Source of the DNA: Larix kaempferi
Lineage: Eukaryota > Streptophyta > Pinopsida > Pinales > Pinaceae
NCBI GenBank assembly: GCA_027924585.1
Contig: BSBM01000827.1
Coordinates: 682,001 to 746,000 of the forward strand
Length of the DNA: 64,000 nt
Direction of reading: 5' to 3'
Of this stretch, positions 1 through 10,140 are shown in pieces. Below the pieces are notes generated by a model. The model was not told the origin of the DNA, ran no database searches, and saw nothing but the letters and a program-made list of their open reading frames with translations. The position numbers and the translations under genes were made by a program. The stretch's first letter is position 1. Every line of letters starts with the position of its first letter.

Positions 1-265
1 ATGTGGGAGGAAATCCCTTGCAGGTCTTTGGGAGGGCGGTTGGGTGATTCCAGTGCTTGCACCCTTAGTCATTGTATTGTGGACCCCGGGTAACTGTCCT
101 TCATCCTTCGTTGATCTGTTCTGGGCCCTCATCATCCCAGACTCTTCTCCGGAAGGCATCTGTTTGCCTGGTTTGATTTACCTAGGACCTTTTTAGTGGT
201 GTGCTCTTTGTGCTACTTGTTTTAGTTTGCCTTAGAGAACTTCTTGTTCATTTGAGCAGGAAACT

Positions 266-1549
266 ATGTCTAGCATTACGGCGACTGCCAATCAAGGTAC
301 CCCTGTTCTGGGGGATCCTTGTGCTGTTCCATTCATTGGAAACATTGGTACTCCCTTAATGGCTACTCTGAATCTTCCCGGATTCACTATTGGGCTGCCT
401 GTTTGGTTGTTTTCCACTCCGAATGCCTTGCATGCTCCTGACGCTTCTTTTGTGAGCACCTCAAATCAAGAGCATCAGAACCCTGTGCCTCCTTTGCCAG
501 TAACATCTTCTCCTCCTCCTTCTACCTCATGTGGCAAAAATAGCAATACTAGTAGCCAGCAGTCTAAAAGGAATAGACGGGGGAAGAATAGGAAGAAGAT
601 GCCAAAACAAGGGGGCAGCAACCCAGCCTCTGTAAGTCATGCTGGGGGCAAGCACCCTTCCTCTGCAAGTCATGTAGGGGGCACCTACCCAGCGTCTGGA
701 GGTCATGCTGGGAGAAAACTTTCAGTCACTGAAAATCATATTGAAAGTTTGTCTTCAACCACTGTCAGTCATGTTGAGGACACGTCATTGATCACTACTA
801 GTCATATTAATGACAAATCACCAGTTCCTGTGAGTCATATTGGAGACACCATATCAACCACTGTGAGTCATGCTGAGGGAGTTGACATTGTCGACAAACC
901 CAACAAACAGAAGCTTAAGTTCCCTTGTAAGTTTTGCGAGGGAGACCACCTTACTTACTTGTGCCTTGTACTTCCAGAAGTGCAAAAAGTGTGGTCCTTA
1001 GTTCAAAAGTCTGATGCTTCTGAGCAACCAGCCTCTGTGAGTCATGTTGGGGGAAAGCTGTCAGCCAATGCTAGTCATGCTGAGAGTACTGACGTTGTAA
1101 AGGAGTCTAAACCTATAGGACGGAAACCAAAGTTCCCTTGTAAACTTTGTAAGGGAGATCACCTTACTCACCGATGCCCTGCCATTCCAAAGGCAAGAAG
1201 AGTGTGGTCCATGTCTGAAGGAACCTCTATTCTTGAGTTGTCTATAGATTCCCTACAGTTTGATCAACCTTTGGTTGATAAAGTGGTTGAACCAATGCAA
1301 TATTTGGTTGACCCCACTCTTCCTTCGGAGAGTGAAGTGATCGAATCGATGCAATCTTCGATCGATCCCATCAGTCCTTCAGAGATTGATGCACCTACTG
1401 CTGAAGTCTTATGCATTACCAGTTTGAATATTCTTGAAAAAGGGGGCACTTCATTTGTGCCATGTGAATCCCTACCAAGCCCTAGGATTGTTTCCTTTGA
1501 TTGGAATAGTCTAGTCGAGCCTCGTCTTCCTTCTTCGACACCTTTCTAG
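266..1549 (+). CDS. gag: Gag-like protein of A1 with 11-residue His repeats and two zinc knuckles
   Basis: This is a 427-residue open frame from ATG at 266, just after the leader. Residues about 95-115 are Lys/Arg-rich. From about 124 to 205 there is an 11-residue repeat, each unit starting S/G/N-H (for example SHAGGKHPSSA). Two short zinc knuckles of form CX2CX3HX4C follow: CKFCEGDHLTYLC (about 221-233) and CKLCKGDHLTHRC (about 292-304), each before a 'VWS' segment. Nucleocapsid knuckles bind element RNA in Gag, so Gag is the best assignment. The frame ends in UAG and the protease-like region continues in the same frame. A2 carries a homologous frame with two extra stops. Confidence 0.8.
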   Translation: MSSITATANQGTPVLGDPCAVPFIGNIGTPLMATLNLPGFTIGLPVWLFSTPNALHAPDASFVSTSNQEHQNPVPPLPVTSSPPPSTSCGKNSNTSSQQSKRNRRGKNRKKMPKQGGSNPASVSHAGGKHPSSASHVGGTYPASGGHAGRKLSVTENHIESLSSTTVSHVEDTSLITTSHINDKSPVPVSHIGDTISTTVSHAEGVDIVDKPNKQKLKFPCKFCEGDHLTYLCLVLPEVQKVWSLVQKSDASEQPASVSHVGGKLSANASHAESTDVVKESKPIGRKPKFPCKLCKGDHLTHRCPAIPKARRVWSMSEGTSILELSIDSLQFDQPLVDKVVEPMQYLVDPTLPSESEVIESMQSSIDPISPSEIDAPTAEVLCITSLNILEKGGTSFVPCESLPSPRIVSFDWNSLVEPRLPSSTPF

Positions 1550-3229
1550 ATAAAGGTTGATATCGGGAACCATACGGTTGATCGATGCATTGTTGATGAA
1601 GGTGTTTCTGTTAGTATCTTATCCGCTTATGCTTGGAGATATTTGGGTTTCCCTAATGTTATTCCAGCTGTTAATTGGCCGTTGACCTTCGATAAAAGAC
1701 CTAGTGAACCGTTTGGATTCCTCCGTCAGGCACCTGTTACTTTGGGTGGAAAAATAGTCTTAGTTGATTTTATGGTTTTAAAGGACCCTATGGACTTTGA
1801 TATGATCCTCGGGCGTGATTACGTTTATGCTATGCATGCTGTGGTGTTTACGCTTTTTCGTGTGATGCATTTCCCTCATAATGAAAACATTGTCACCATC
1901 GACCAGCTTGCATTCGTTGATCCTCCTTATTACCCAACTGTAGACCAATCAGGTCCCTCGTCATTAGGAACTACTATGTCACATGGGAATTATGTGGCAT
2001 ATTGTTCTTTGAATTCAACTGCTACTGAGAAGGAGTCTCTGAGTTCATGCTTATCTTCTCGGGATTTAGTCCCAGCTTTTGACCAAGTGACACCTCCATC
2101 TGAATGTTTAGATATGTATTCTATCTGGGATGATATACTTCCTTCTGATGAAGTTTTCCGAGAGTCTATAGTACAGTCTGCCATTCATTTGGATGTTGAT
2201 CCAGTTGCAGTTATGTCCAGCCTCGGTTTGACCTTAAAGTCTGATCTTCCTACTGTTGAGTCTTTGGACTCTCCTATAGATCCACAAATCGGTGTTTTTA
2301 CTGAGTTTGATTTTGCTTCTAGAATTTTCAACTCCCGTGATGATGAATTTGTTTCTACAGATTCCATCATGTCCTTCAACTTTGATCTTCATCCTGAAGT
2401 TGATCTTGTTGATTGTAAGTCCTCGGGCTTGGGTACCATAGAGTCTTCATTTGAAAACTCTGCCTTGTTTATGCTTGCTGTTGATGATAGTGAAGTTGAA
2501 AGTATTTCTACCACAATGACTTGTATCGGGTCTTTCCTTACATATGTTTTAGATATGATCCTGGTACTAATGTTTCTTGGAGACAGGATTCTTAGTTGGA
2601 TGTATACTTGCTTACTGGTCGTTTTCGACACCTTGTGCGACCATGTCAGGTATATTCGGAACCTTGCATATAGGGTTAGGCTTCCCCGCTGTTATGTTGC
2701 ATTTGAACCTTTTGCTATCCGAATTCGCCATAGGGTCGAACCTGTTGGATATTGGTGTGTTAGCCATCTCTTTATGCATTTTGCACCAGTTCGACAGCAG
2801 AGCCTACCTAACATGGGTCACCCTAGTCAGCACCCTTATGCCATTCTGGTGCCCATGCTGAGTTTTCCTCATAGGCTCGGGAGCCTTTTTAGATTTACCA
2901 TGACTTTGAGAAGAAGCCTCATATATTTCTTCCTCATATATTTCTGGCCATCCTTGATAAGGTTCCCATATTTGCGTTCAAATTGCATATGCATCTGTTA
3001 TGATCTCGCTTGCGCTAATGAGCCTAATGCCGGATTCCACGCTTTTAGCCCATTGTATAAGCCTCCATCTCTGATCTCATTTCCGCTAAGCCCTATATCA
3101 TTTTTCCTTTGCAATTTGACACCTTTTACCTGGAGGAGACACACCTTGAGTGTCCTTATCTTGCTCATGTTCCTTGCATTAGGCATAACTTTGTTCCATG
3201 CGCTTGGAGCTAGTTTTGCATGTCCCTGA
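1550..3229 (+). CDS. Retropepsin-like domain plus acidic and hydrophobic tail of A1, in frame with gag after UAG
   Basis: The frame continues directly after the gag UAG and stays open for 1680 nt. Its first 115 codons resemble a retropepsin: CIVDEGVSVSILSAYAWR stands where aspartic proteases have D-S/T-G-A, and DFDMILGRDYV matches the later flap and hydrophobic-Gly region. The middle residue of the catalytic triplet is Glu. After about 1980 the protein is acidic and Ser-rich, then has hydrophobic stretches at about 2515-2640, 2910-2956 and 3140-3214 that could be membrane segments. No polymerase motif is present. It may be made by readthrough of the UAG or not be translated. A2 lacks the segment equivalent to about 2195-3245. 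Confidence 0.6.
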   Translation: MKVDIGNHTVDRCIVDEGVSVSILSAYAWRYLGFPNVIPAVNWPLTFDKRPSEPFGFLRQAPVTLGGKIVLVDFMVLKDPMDFDMILGRDYVYAMHAVVFTLFRVMHFPHNENIVTIDQLAFVDPPYYPTVDQSGPSSLGTTMSHGNYVAYCSLNSTATEKESLSSCLSSRDLVPAFDQVTPPSECLDMYSIWDDILPSDEVFRESIVQSAIHLDVDPVAVMSSLGLTLKSDLPTVESLDSPIDPQIGVFTEFDFASRIFNSRDDEFVSTDSIMSFNFDLHPEVDLVDCKSSGLGTIESSFENSALFMLAVDDSEVESISTTMTCIGSFLTYVLDMILVLMFLGDRILSWMYTCLLVVFDTLCDHVRYIRNLAYRVRLPRCYVAFEPFAIRIRHRVEPVGYWCVSHLFMHFAPVRQQSLPNMGHPSQHPYAILVPMLSFPHRLGSLFRFTMTLRRSLIYFFLIYFWPSLIRFPYLRSNCICICYDLACANEPNAGFHAFSPLYKPPSLISFPLSPISFFLCNLTPFTWRRHTLSVLILLMFLALGITLFHALGASFACP

Positions 3230-3249
3230 CACTCGTTTCCTCCCATTTC

Positions 3250-4110
3250 GAGCATTCTTCTTTTACTTTGAGCTCGTTAAAAACAGTAAGTAGGTTGCGA
3301 GCATTCTTCTTTTACTTCGAGCTCGTTAAAAACATTAAGTAGGTTGTGAGCATTCTTCTTTTACTTCGAGCTCGTTAAAAATAGTAAGTAGGCTGCGAGC
3401 ATTCTTCTTTTACTTCGAGCTCGTTAAAAACAGTAAGTAGGTTGCGAGCATTCTTCTTTTACTTCGAGCTCGTTAAAAACAGTAAGTAGGCTGCGCGCAT
3501 TCTTCTTTTACTTCGAGCTCGTTAAAAACATTAAGTAGGTTTCGAGCATTCTTCTTTTACTTCGAGCTCGTTAAAAACAGTAAGTAGGTTGCGAGCATTC
3601 TTCTTTTACTTCGAGCTCGTTAAAAACAGTAAGTAGGTTACAAGCATTCTTCTGCCTTCACTTCGAGCTCGTTAAAAACAGTAAGTAGGTTACGAGCAGT
3701 CTTCCACCTTTCCTTCGAGCTCGTTAAAAACAGTAAGTAGGTTTCGAGCATTCTTCTTTTACTTCGAGCTCGTTAAAAACAGTAAGTAGGTATCGAGCAT
3801 TCTTCTACCTTTACTTCGAGTTCATTAAAAATAGTAAGTAGGTTGCGAGCATTCTTCTTTTACTTTGAGCTCGTTAAAAACAGTAAGTAAGTTTTGAGCA
3901 TTCTTCTTTTACTTCGAGCTCGTTAAAAATAGTAGGTAGGTTACGAGCATTTCTTCTACCTTTCCTTCGAGCTCGTTAAAAACAGTAAGGAGGCTATGAG
4001 TATTTCTTTCATCTTCACTTCGAGCTCGTTAAAAACAGTAAGGAAGTTATGAGCATTTTCCTATCTCCTTTGAGCTCATTAAAAACAGTAAGGAGGTCAT
4101 GAGTTTACTT
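3250..4110 (+). repeat. 49-bp tandem array in the 3' region of A1
   Basis: About 17 units follow each other, each of form GAGCATTC-TTC-CTTTTACTT-CGAGCTCG-TTAAAAACAGTAAGTAGGTT. Successive GAGCATTC starts at 3250 and 3299 give the 49-bp period. Each unit holds the palindrome CGAGCTCG. Units become longer and more diverged toward 4110. The array starts just after the open frame ends, so it is in the 3' untranslated part of the element. There are no unique spacers. Confidence 0.93.
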
Positions 4111-4269
4111 TTCCGACTCGTTAAACCTTTACGGAAAAGATCCCTATGGAGTTCTTTTAAGCCCTTTTCAGACTCCTTAAATAGGAAAAGTTTGCCGAGC
4201 ATAGTTGTCTTTTCGGGCTCGTTAAAATAACTGAACCGACATCCACTTAGGTATAGAATTACCCCTTTT

Positions 4270-4760
4270 CTGGTCCTTGGTGGATAATTTACGGAAAAGG
4301 TATACTCTAGGTATACTCTTGTATGCGCTAGAAGAGTTCTTCTTCCATCATTTTACACTTTTTCGGGGAAGGAGACTAAATTTACGAAAAAGGACCTTTG
4401 GAGTCATCTTTAGGGTTTTCAGACTCTCGAAATGTGAAAACACCAAGCGAGCATTCACCTACTCGGGCTCAATGTGAAATCCACAAGATGGTTGATAGAG
4501 GGCTGTTTAAGTTTTTCAACTCTATAAACAAGAAAACACCGCCGAGCACATACCAATTTGGGCTCGATATAAAATCCACAGATAGGTGTATAGAGGACTG
4601 TTTAAGTTTTTCAACTCTATAAGCAAGAAAACACTGCCAAGCACAGACCAATCCGGGCTCGATATAAAATCCTCGGATAGGTGTATGGAGTTTTCTTCTA
4701 GGTTTTTCAGACTCCTTAAATAAGAAAATACCATCGAGCATGCTTTAGTTCTTTTTCAAG
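4270..4760 (+). repeat. About 95-bp degenerate tandem repeats in A1
   Basis: Segments such as CTGTTTAAGTTTTTCAACTC recur at 4503 and 4598, a spacing of 95 bp, with degenerate further units on both sides. Each unit holds a 'GAGCA...GGGCTCG' segment related to the 49-bp array upstream, so the two arrays may share an origin. The stretch 4110-4270 between them holds transitional, poorly aligned units. Confidence 0.75.
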
Positions 4761-4769
4761 CTCGGTAAA

Positions 4770-6021
4770 AAATGAAAAAGGAAAGGGAAGGGAAGAATGT
4801 TAAAATATCTTTCAATATGATGGCAGCAAGTCAACTATCTCCTTGAACAAAGCACCTGTTTTGAGTCTATCAAACAAGTTGGGTTCTAGTGTTGGCCTTA
4901 GGGTAAACTTGATCTCAGAGTTCTTACTCCTTCGTTTGGTTAGTCTTCCAATCATATGGAGAATCTATTAATGTCTCCTACATTGCAGACTTGCGTCGTG
5001 GTTCCTTTGTGTTCAAAGCTTCCTAAGTTAGTCTTGTGTCATGCTCACTGTTCAAGGATATAACCTGTGTCGTCCATTCTGCAATTGCCTTGACCTCATG
5101 TGTCGGCCATTCCTTGGTGTCAGTATGTTTCATCATGTGTTCAGTCCTACTCCAAATCAGCTCATACCTGTTGAGTGTCCCTCGTGTTGGATGATGGAGG
5201 ATGCATTAAGGCCTCCCTTCCAACAGAAATCTTCCCATCGACTTCAGCTCATTGTGCTCTGGGAATGAAGTTTAGAGTTTCGGTTAGTACCTTGGGGATT
5301 GCAGTCATTAGTGGCAGTTTCCCTCGCTATTGGATAGATGGGAATACATCAATGTCTCCTATCCGATGGATTCTTCAAGTGTTCGATGGCAAGACCACTT
5401 ATTTGCACTTGCTTGAATGTACTAGGTACCTTGGGTTCCATTTTCATTAGTGGTGGACATCCTCGCGTTTGTTAATGGTATACATCAAAGAACGGTAATC
5501 AAACGATACCTCCCATGTTCGACATCAACTCATTTATTCGCATGGATAGGTTTGTACCTTGGGTTGTTTTTTGGATGAAGACCTTGGGATCCTCAATAGC
5601 ATCACCTCATTTATGTTATCGCCCAAGTTGCGCAAGACTGAGCCGCACTCATTTTGGCTCTTGATGAGACATAGATCCAGCTTGTTCTCTATGGCTATGT
5701 TCTCCAGTTTTGACATAGATCCACCTTGTATTTATGTGGCTATGTTTACACTTATGTTCCTCATGGATCCACGCTTGTATTTTAGTGGCCATGATATATG
5801 CATCAGTATTTTGGATCATTATTGTATCCTCTTGGAGGTCATGTTCCACCATTTGAACATGGACAATTACCCCAAGGATAAGTTTGTTTGACATTGCCTT
5901 TGCTTTCAGGTACTTCATTTGAGCCTATGATTCTTGGTTTCTCCGTTCCTCCATGATTCAACTCTTTTTTATTTATAATGTATTTCGGCCATCGTTTCCT
6001 GTACTCTCTCTGACCTCATAC
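4770..6021 (+). other. Noncoding 3' region of A1
   Basis: No protein family is recognisable. The open stretches here are short, overlap in several frames and are matched only by the inverted copy at about 7978-9030. For example a GTGTTGGATGATGGAGGATG segment near 5187 recurs in reverse near 8718. I read this as untranslated retroelement sequence before the polypurine tract. Confidence 0.7.
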
Positions 6022-6034
6022 ATTAGGGGGCATC
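6022..6034 (+). promoter_or_regulatory. Polypurine tract of A1
   Basis: The sequence TTAGGGGGCATC lies immediately before TGTTATA, the LTR start. The inverted copy has the same tract at 7965-7977. Such a tract primes plus-strand DNA synthesis in LTR retroelements. Confidence 0.75.
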
Positions 6035-7099
6035 TGTTATATCTTGAAATGACACCTCCCCGTCCGTGACGACACTTGCTTCCCTTGGTCGCATGACGAC
6101 ACTCTTTGAGAACAAGTTCAGTCACACAACAGGACATTTGTGGATGGAGGAGTCATTTGGGACACTAAAAATGGTTGAAATTATCTCATTCTTGACCCAT
6201 TTGATGTATATGACCCTTAGGAACATTTTTCCAGACCAAACCATCTCCTGAAAATGAGCAGAAAAGCCTGTTTTTGGCCATTTTTCAATATGAGAGCTGG
6301 TACACAGGCATGATAGTAGCGTGTATACCCTATTGAGCATGACTCAAATGTTATAATAGTAGTGCCCATGGCCATGTGTACGCGACTTTGTCTACTATAG
6401 AGTAGCGTACACCCCTGTTTTGGTCAAAATCTTGAAATTCGAGTAAGTTAAGTTGGTTGGGAAACCTCTTGAGCGGTTGTAAATTCTTTTCATCTTCCTC
6501 ACTGACTATATAAGGAGGGTAGAAGGGCCATGTGAGGGGAGGAAGCCCAATTACAAAGTTATGCTGGAGGAATGGAGACCCTCATCCCCCTCTCTTGTGC
6601 TTCAGTTTTGGTAAACCTTAGTACAATTGCTTAGAGGCTGGGATCCTTGGAGAACAGAAGCAGGAGACCTTGAATCTAGGTTTCGTGAAGTGCCAAGCTT
6701 GAAAGAAGGTATAACTTTATGTACTTGCTTTCATTCATTAATAAAGATCAGACGCTCTTATCTTTCCAAATATGACCTATTAATGTGTCCTAGATTTGAT
6801 TACTGTTTGTTTGTAGTTTGATGTCTCTTTATATTATGGATATCAGTATTATATGTGTAATCAAATGTATTTGAGAAAGGTATCAAGTTGTTTTGCAGGT
6901 TTGGGCATTGCGACGTTGGATAAGCATTGAAGAGCGAGGGAGGAAAAGCTAGGATCAACCTTCTGAATGAGGTGCCTACATCTCTAAACCCTAATCTCTT
7001 CATTTATTTGTTGTACTTGCAGAATGCTTGTAAGTCTATCTTTATCACCGTAAGTTGGTAGTTTCTCCCCTGAACTATAGGTGCATTTTCCCCACAACA
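6035..7099 (+). repeat. 3' LTR of A1 (right end uncertain)
   Basis: It starts TGTTATATCTTG right after the polypurine tract. It holds a TATA box (6506-6515), an AATAAAGATC segment near 6740, and a GAAAGGTATC...GTTTTGCAGGTT stretch resembling the A2 LTRs (GGAAGGTATC...GTTGCAAGTT). It is clearly more diverged from the A2 LTRs than these are from each other. The end is set where A2 begins and could be up to about 100 bp earlier. Confidence 0.6.
6506..6515 (+). promoter_or_regulatory. TATA box in the A1 LTR
   Basis: CTATATAAGG is a near-ideal TATA element in the U3 portion, about 470 bp inside the LTR. Transcription of the element would start about 30 bp downstream. Confidence 0.6.
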
Positions 7100-7964
7100 A
7101 TTAATTGCATTACAACTAGTTCTTACAAATAAAAGAGATCGGGATATCGAAAGACATACCTTTAACCGACAGCCGGTCCTAGCAATCACTTGATCTCCCG
7201 CTTGATGAACTTGCAACACAAAGGATACCTTCCTCAACGTATCTTGACTATATATAAATATGATGAAATCAGAAAGTTGTTTAACATAAAATATAATCAA
7301 ATATTAATCCAAATGAACATACAATCCAATAGACATTCGATTTGGGACAGGAAGGGTATTTTGACCTTTTTATTGTCAAAGAAACATGAATCAATACAAT
7401 ATACCTGACGTGTCGAGATGTTTCTGCAAATGAGTCCTGGGATCCTGCTCTTCACAATGACTTGGGACTTTCCTCCAACGTAACAACCCTTAATGCATTC
7501 TTTCTCACCCCTCTCTCATGCATCCTCCTTGTATTTATGGGACAAGGTAGGCAGTTGGATTCGAGAGGTAGTTGGATTGGGAGGTTGGGGAAGTTGCAGA
7601 ACCAACTTCAACTAATCCAAATTCATCAACTTAATATATTTTTTGACTTCATCTTGTGCGCGAGTTTCATACAATAAGAGTAGCACACAGTATGCAACTC
7701 TTGTACTTTGCAACAATTTTCAAGGTGTGCACTGTTTCACTTGAGCAAAGTTGGGCATATTAGCAGATGTGTGCTGGTTTACTGCCCAGAGAGTAGCGAA
7801 CATGTCAAAAAGTCAATGTAAACAAGGGTTTTCTCAGCTGAAGAGGGTAAATCAGGTCCATACATCATCTAGGTCAACCTAGCTCTTCAATCCATGCTAT
7901 CCTTTTGTGTGATCGACAGCGTAATGTGATCACAGATGGAGACGTGTAGATTTGACCTATAACA
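7100..7964 (-). repeat. 3' LTR of A2
   Basis: On the minus strand it begins TGTTATAGGTCAAATC beside the polypurine tract and ends near TGCAATTAAT. It aligns along its length with 14734-15618, with few substitutions and a few small gaps, the largest around 7712 where the other copy has about 15 extra bases. A CATAAATAC TATA-like site and an AATAAAAAGG segment are present. Confidence 0.85.
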
Positions 7965-7977
7965 GATGCCCCCTAAT
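7965..7977 (-). promoter_or_regulatory. Polypurine tract of A2
   Basis: Read on the minus strand it is CATTAGGGGGCATC directly before the LTR start TGTTATAGG, identical in core to the tract of A1. Confidence 0.75.
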
Positions 7978-9859
7978 GTGTGAGGTTAGAGGGAAATGAT
8001 GGCCGAAATACATTATAAGTCTAAGTCAAAGGAGGAGCAAGAAACCGCAGAACCAAGTCACAAAAAACACCTGAAACAATGATCAAGGTCAACGAGCAAT
8101 TACAATATTGACATCATATAGATGTGTAACATGATCTTTGATACATAACAAGGAGATGATAAAGAGCATGGCCACTGAAATACAAGCATGGATCCATGTC
8201 AACAGAGATATCATAGCCATAACAACAAGCTGGATCTATGTCTCAAGAAGAGCCAAAAATGAGTGAGGCTCAGTCTTGCGCAACTTGGGTGATAACATCA
8301 ATACGGTGATGCTATCATGGTCCCAAGGTCTTCATCCAAAAAACCCAAGGTACAAACCCTAACCATGAAAATAAATGAGCTGGAGTCTAACATGGGGGGT
8401 ATCATTTGATTACCGGTCATTGATGTATACCGTTAACAAATGCGAGGACTTCCATCGATAATGATAATGGGGTCCAAGGTACCTAGTACGATCAACCAAG
8501 TGTGAATAAGAGGACTTGAAGTCGAACACTTGAGGAACCTGTCAAATAAGAGACATTGATGGATTCTAATAATTCAACAGCGAGGGAAACTGCCATTGAT
8601 GACTGAAATCCCCAAGGTACTAACCAAAAATCTAAACTTTGTTCCCAGAGCATAATGAGCTAAAGTCGATGGGAAGAAGTCTGATGGAAGGGAGGCCTTA
8701 ATGCATCCTCCATCATCCAACACGAGGAACACTCACATGTATGAGATGATGTGGAGTAGGAAAAGTAACAAGATGAAACAAACTGACACCAGGATGGCCG
8801 ACACATGAAGTCAAGGTAAACTGCAGAATGGCCGACACAAGCTGTATCCTTGAACAATGAGCACGACACAAAGTGACTTAGGTAGTTTTCAACATGAGGG
8901 GAAAATGATATAAATCTGCAATGTAGGAGACATAATAGACCCACCATATGATTGGAAGAATAACCAATCGGGGGAGTTAAAACTCAGAGATCAGGTTCAC
9001 CCTAAGGCCAAAAAACTAAAACCCAACTGAAATGAAAGACTCAAGTAGGTGCTGTGTTCAAGGACATGACTGACGTAACTGCCTTTGAAACTGAAAAAGA
9101 TGTGATATACCCTTCTTATCCCTTATTCTTTTTGGAAAAAGAATATCCGTCTTGTTGTTTTAATGAGTCCAAGAAGAAAAGAAAACTCAATAGGTCCAAC
9201 CATGTAAAGAGTTTAACGAGCCCATGGGAGGAAGACTCAGGACCTTCTTCATTGTTTACAGAGTTCGAAGAAGAAATAGAAGAATACTCCATAATATTGA
9301 TCTCTGGATTTTAATATCGAGCTGAGATCTGTTTTTGCTCACCGGTGTTTTCAATTTTAAGGAGTCTGAAAAACTTAAACAATAACTCCATACACCTACT
9401 CGTGGATTTTAATATCAATCCCAAGTAGGTTAATGCTCGTCGATGTTTTCCTGTTTATAGAGTCTGAAAAAATTAAACAATCCTCTATATACCCTCTCGT
9501 GGATTTCACATCGAGCTCAAGTAGGTGAGAGCTCGCTTGGTGCTTTCATGTTTCGAGAGCCTGAAAACCCTAAGGAAGGCTCCAAAAGGTCCTTTTTCGT
9601 ACAGTTAGTCTCCTCCCCCAAAAAAGTATAAAAGAATGAGAGGATAACTCTTCTAGCCACAGATGACTAGAGTATTCCTTTTTCGTAAATAATCCGCAAA
9701 AGTCCGGAAAAGGGTTAAACTTATACTTAAGCAGATGGACCTTCAATTCCTTTAATGAGCTTGAAGAGGCCAAGTTTGCTCAACAATCTTGTCATATTTA
9801 AAGAGTCAAACAAGAAAGTGAAAGAACTCTATACAGATCTTTTTCGTAAAGTTTTAACG
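7978..9859 (-). other. Noncoding 3' region of A2
   Basis: This is the inverted homologue of A1 positions about 4130-6021, including degenerate 95-bp repeat units at about 9360-9600. No domain or long frame is recognisable. Short open stretches here are not conserved between the copies. Confidence 0.65.
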
Positions 9860-10140
9860 ATCCCGAAAAAGTAAACTCGTGACCTCCTTACTATTTTTAA
9901 CGAGCTTAAAGGAGATATGGAAGAATGCTCGTAGCCTCCTTACTATTTTTAACGAGCTTGAAGTGAAGGTGGAAGAATGCTCGTAACTTCCTTACTGTTT
10001 TTAACGAGCTCGAAGTGAAGGTGAAATACTTCTCGTAACCTCCTTACTGTTTTTAACGAGCTCGAAGTGAAGGTAGAAGAATGCTCGTAACTTCCCTACT
10101 GTTTTTAACGAGCTCGAAGTGAAGGTGAAAGAATGCTCGA
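9860..10140 (-). repeat. About 52-bp tandem array in A2, shortened relative to A1
   Basis: About five units with core TTTTTAACGAGCTCGAAGTG (the reverse of the A1 core) lie side by side. The units are slightly longer than in A1 (about 52 against 49 bp). The array joins the coding region abruptly near 10140, where A1 instead has more than 1 kb of further open frame. Confidence 0.88.

Larger units (their letters stand above)
1..7099 (+). mobile_element. LTR retrotransposon A1, gag/protease-only, 5' end outside the window
   Basis: On the plus strand this region holds a short leader, a gag ORF, a protease-like region in the same frame after one UAG, two tandem arrays, a noncoding 3' region, a polypurine tract and a 3' LTR beginning TGTTATA. 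The same order occurs on the minus strand at 7100-15618 (A2), which fixes the boundaries by comparison. I see no reverse transcriptase, RNase H or integrase motifs, so this looks like a non-autonomous gag-bearing LTR element. The LTR 3' end is uncertain and the 5' LTR lies left of the window. Confidence 0.8.

Noticed and set aside
1643-3229. Envelope gene in A1 because of hydrophobic segments
   Set aside because: The frame continues from a protease-like domain with no signal peptide, cleavage site or typical surface/anchor layout; the hydrophobic parts are noted without an envelope claim.
3250-4110. CRISPR-like array
   Set aside because: Units are contiguous without unique spacers, degenerate toward one end, and the DNA is a plant retroelement.
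5041-5891. Small host protein genes
   Set aside because: Overlapping short frames in several phases, only matched by the inverted copy of the same element, and not conserved in reading frame.
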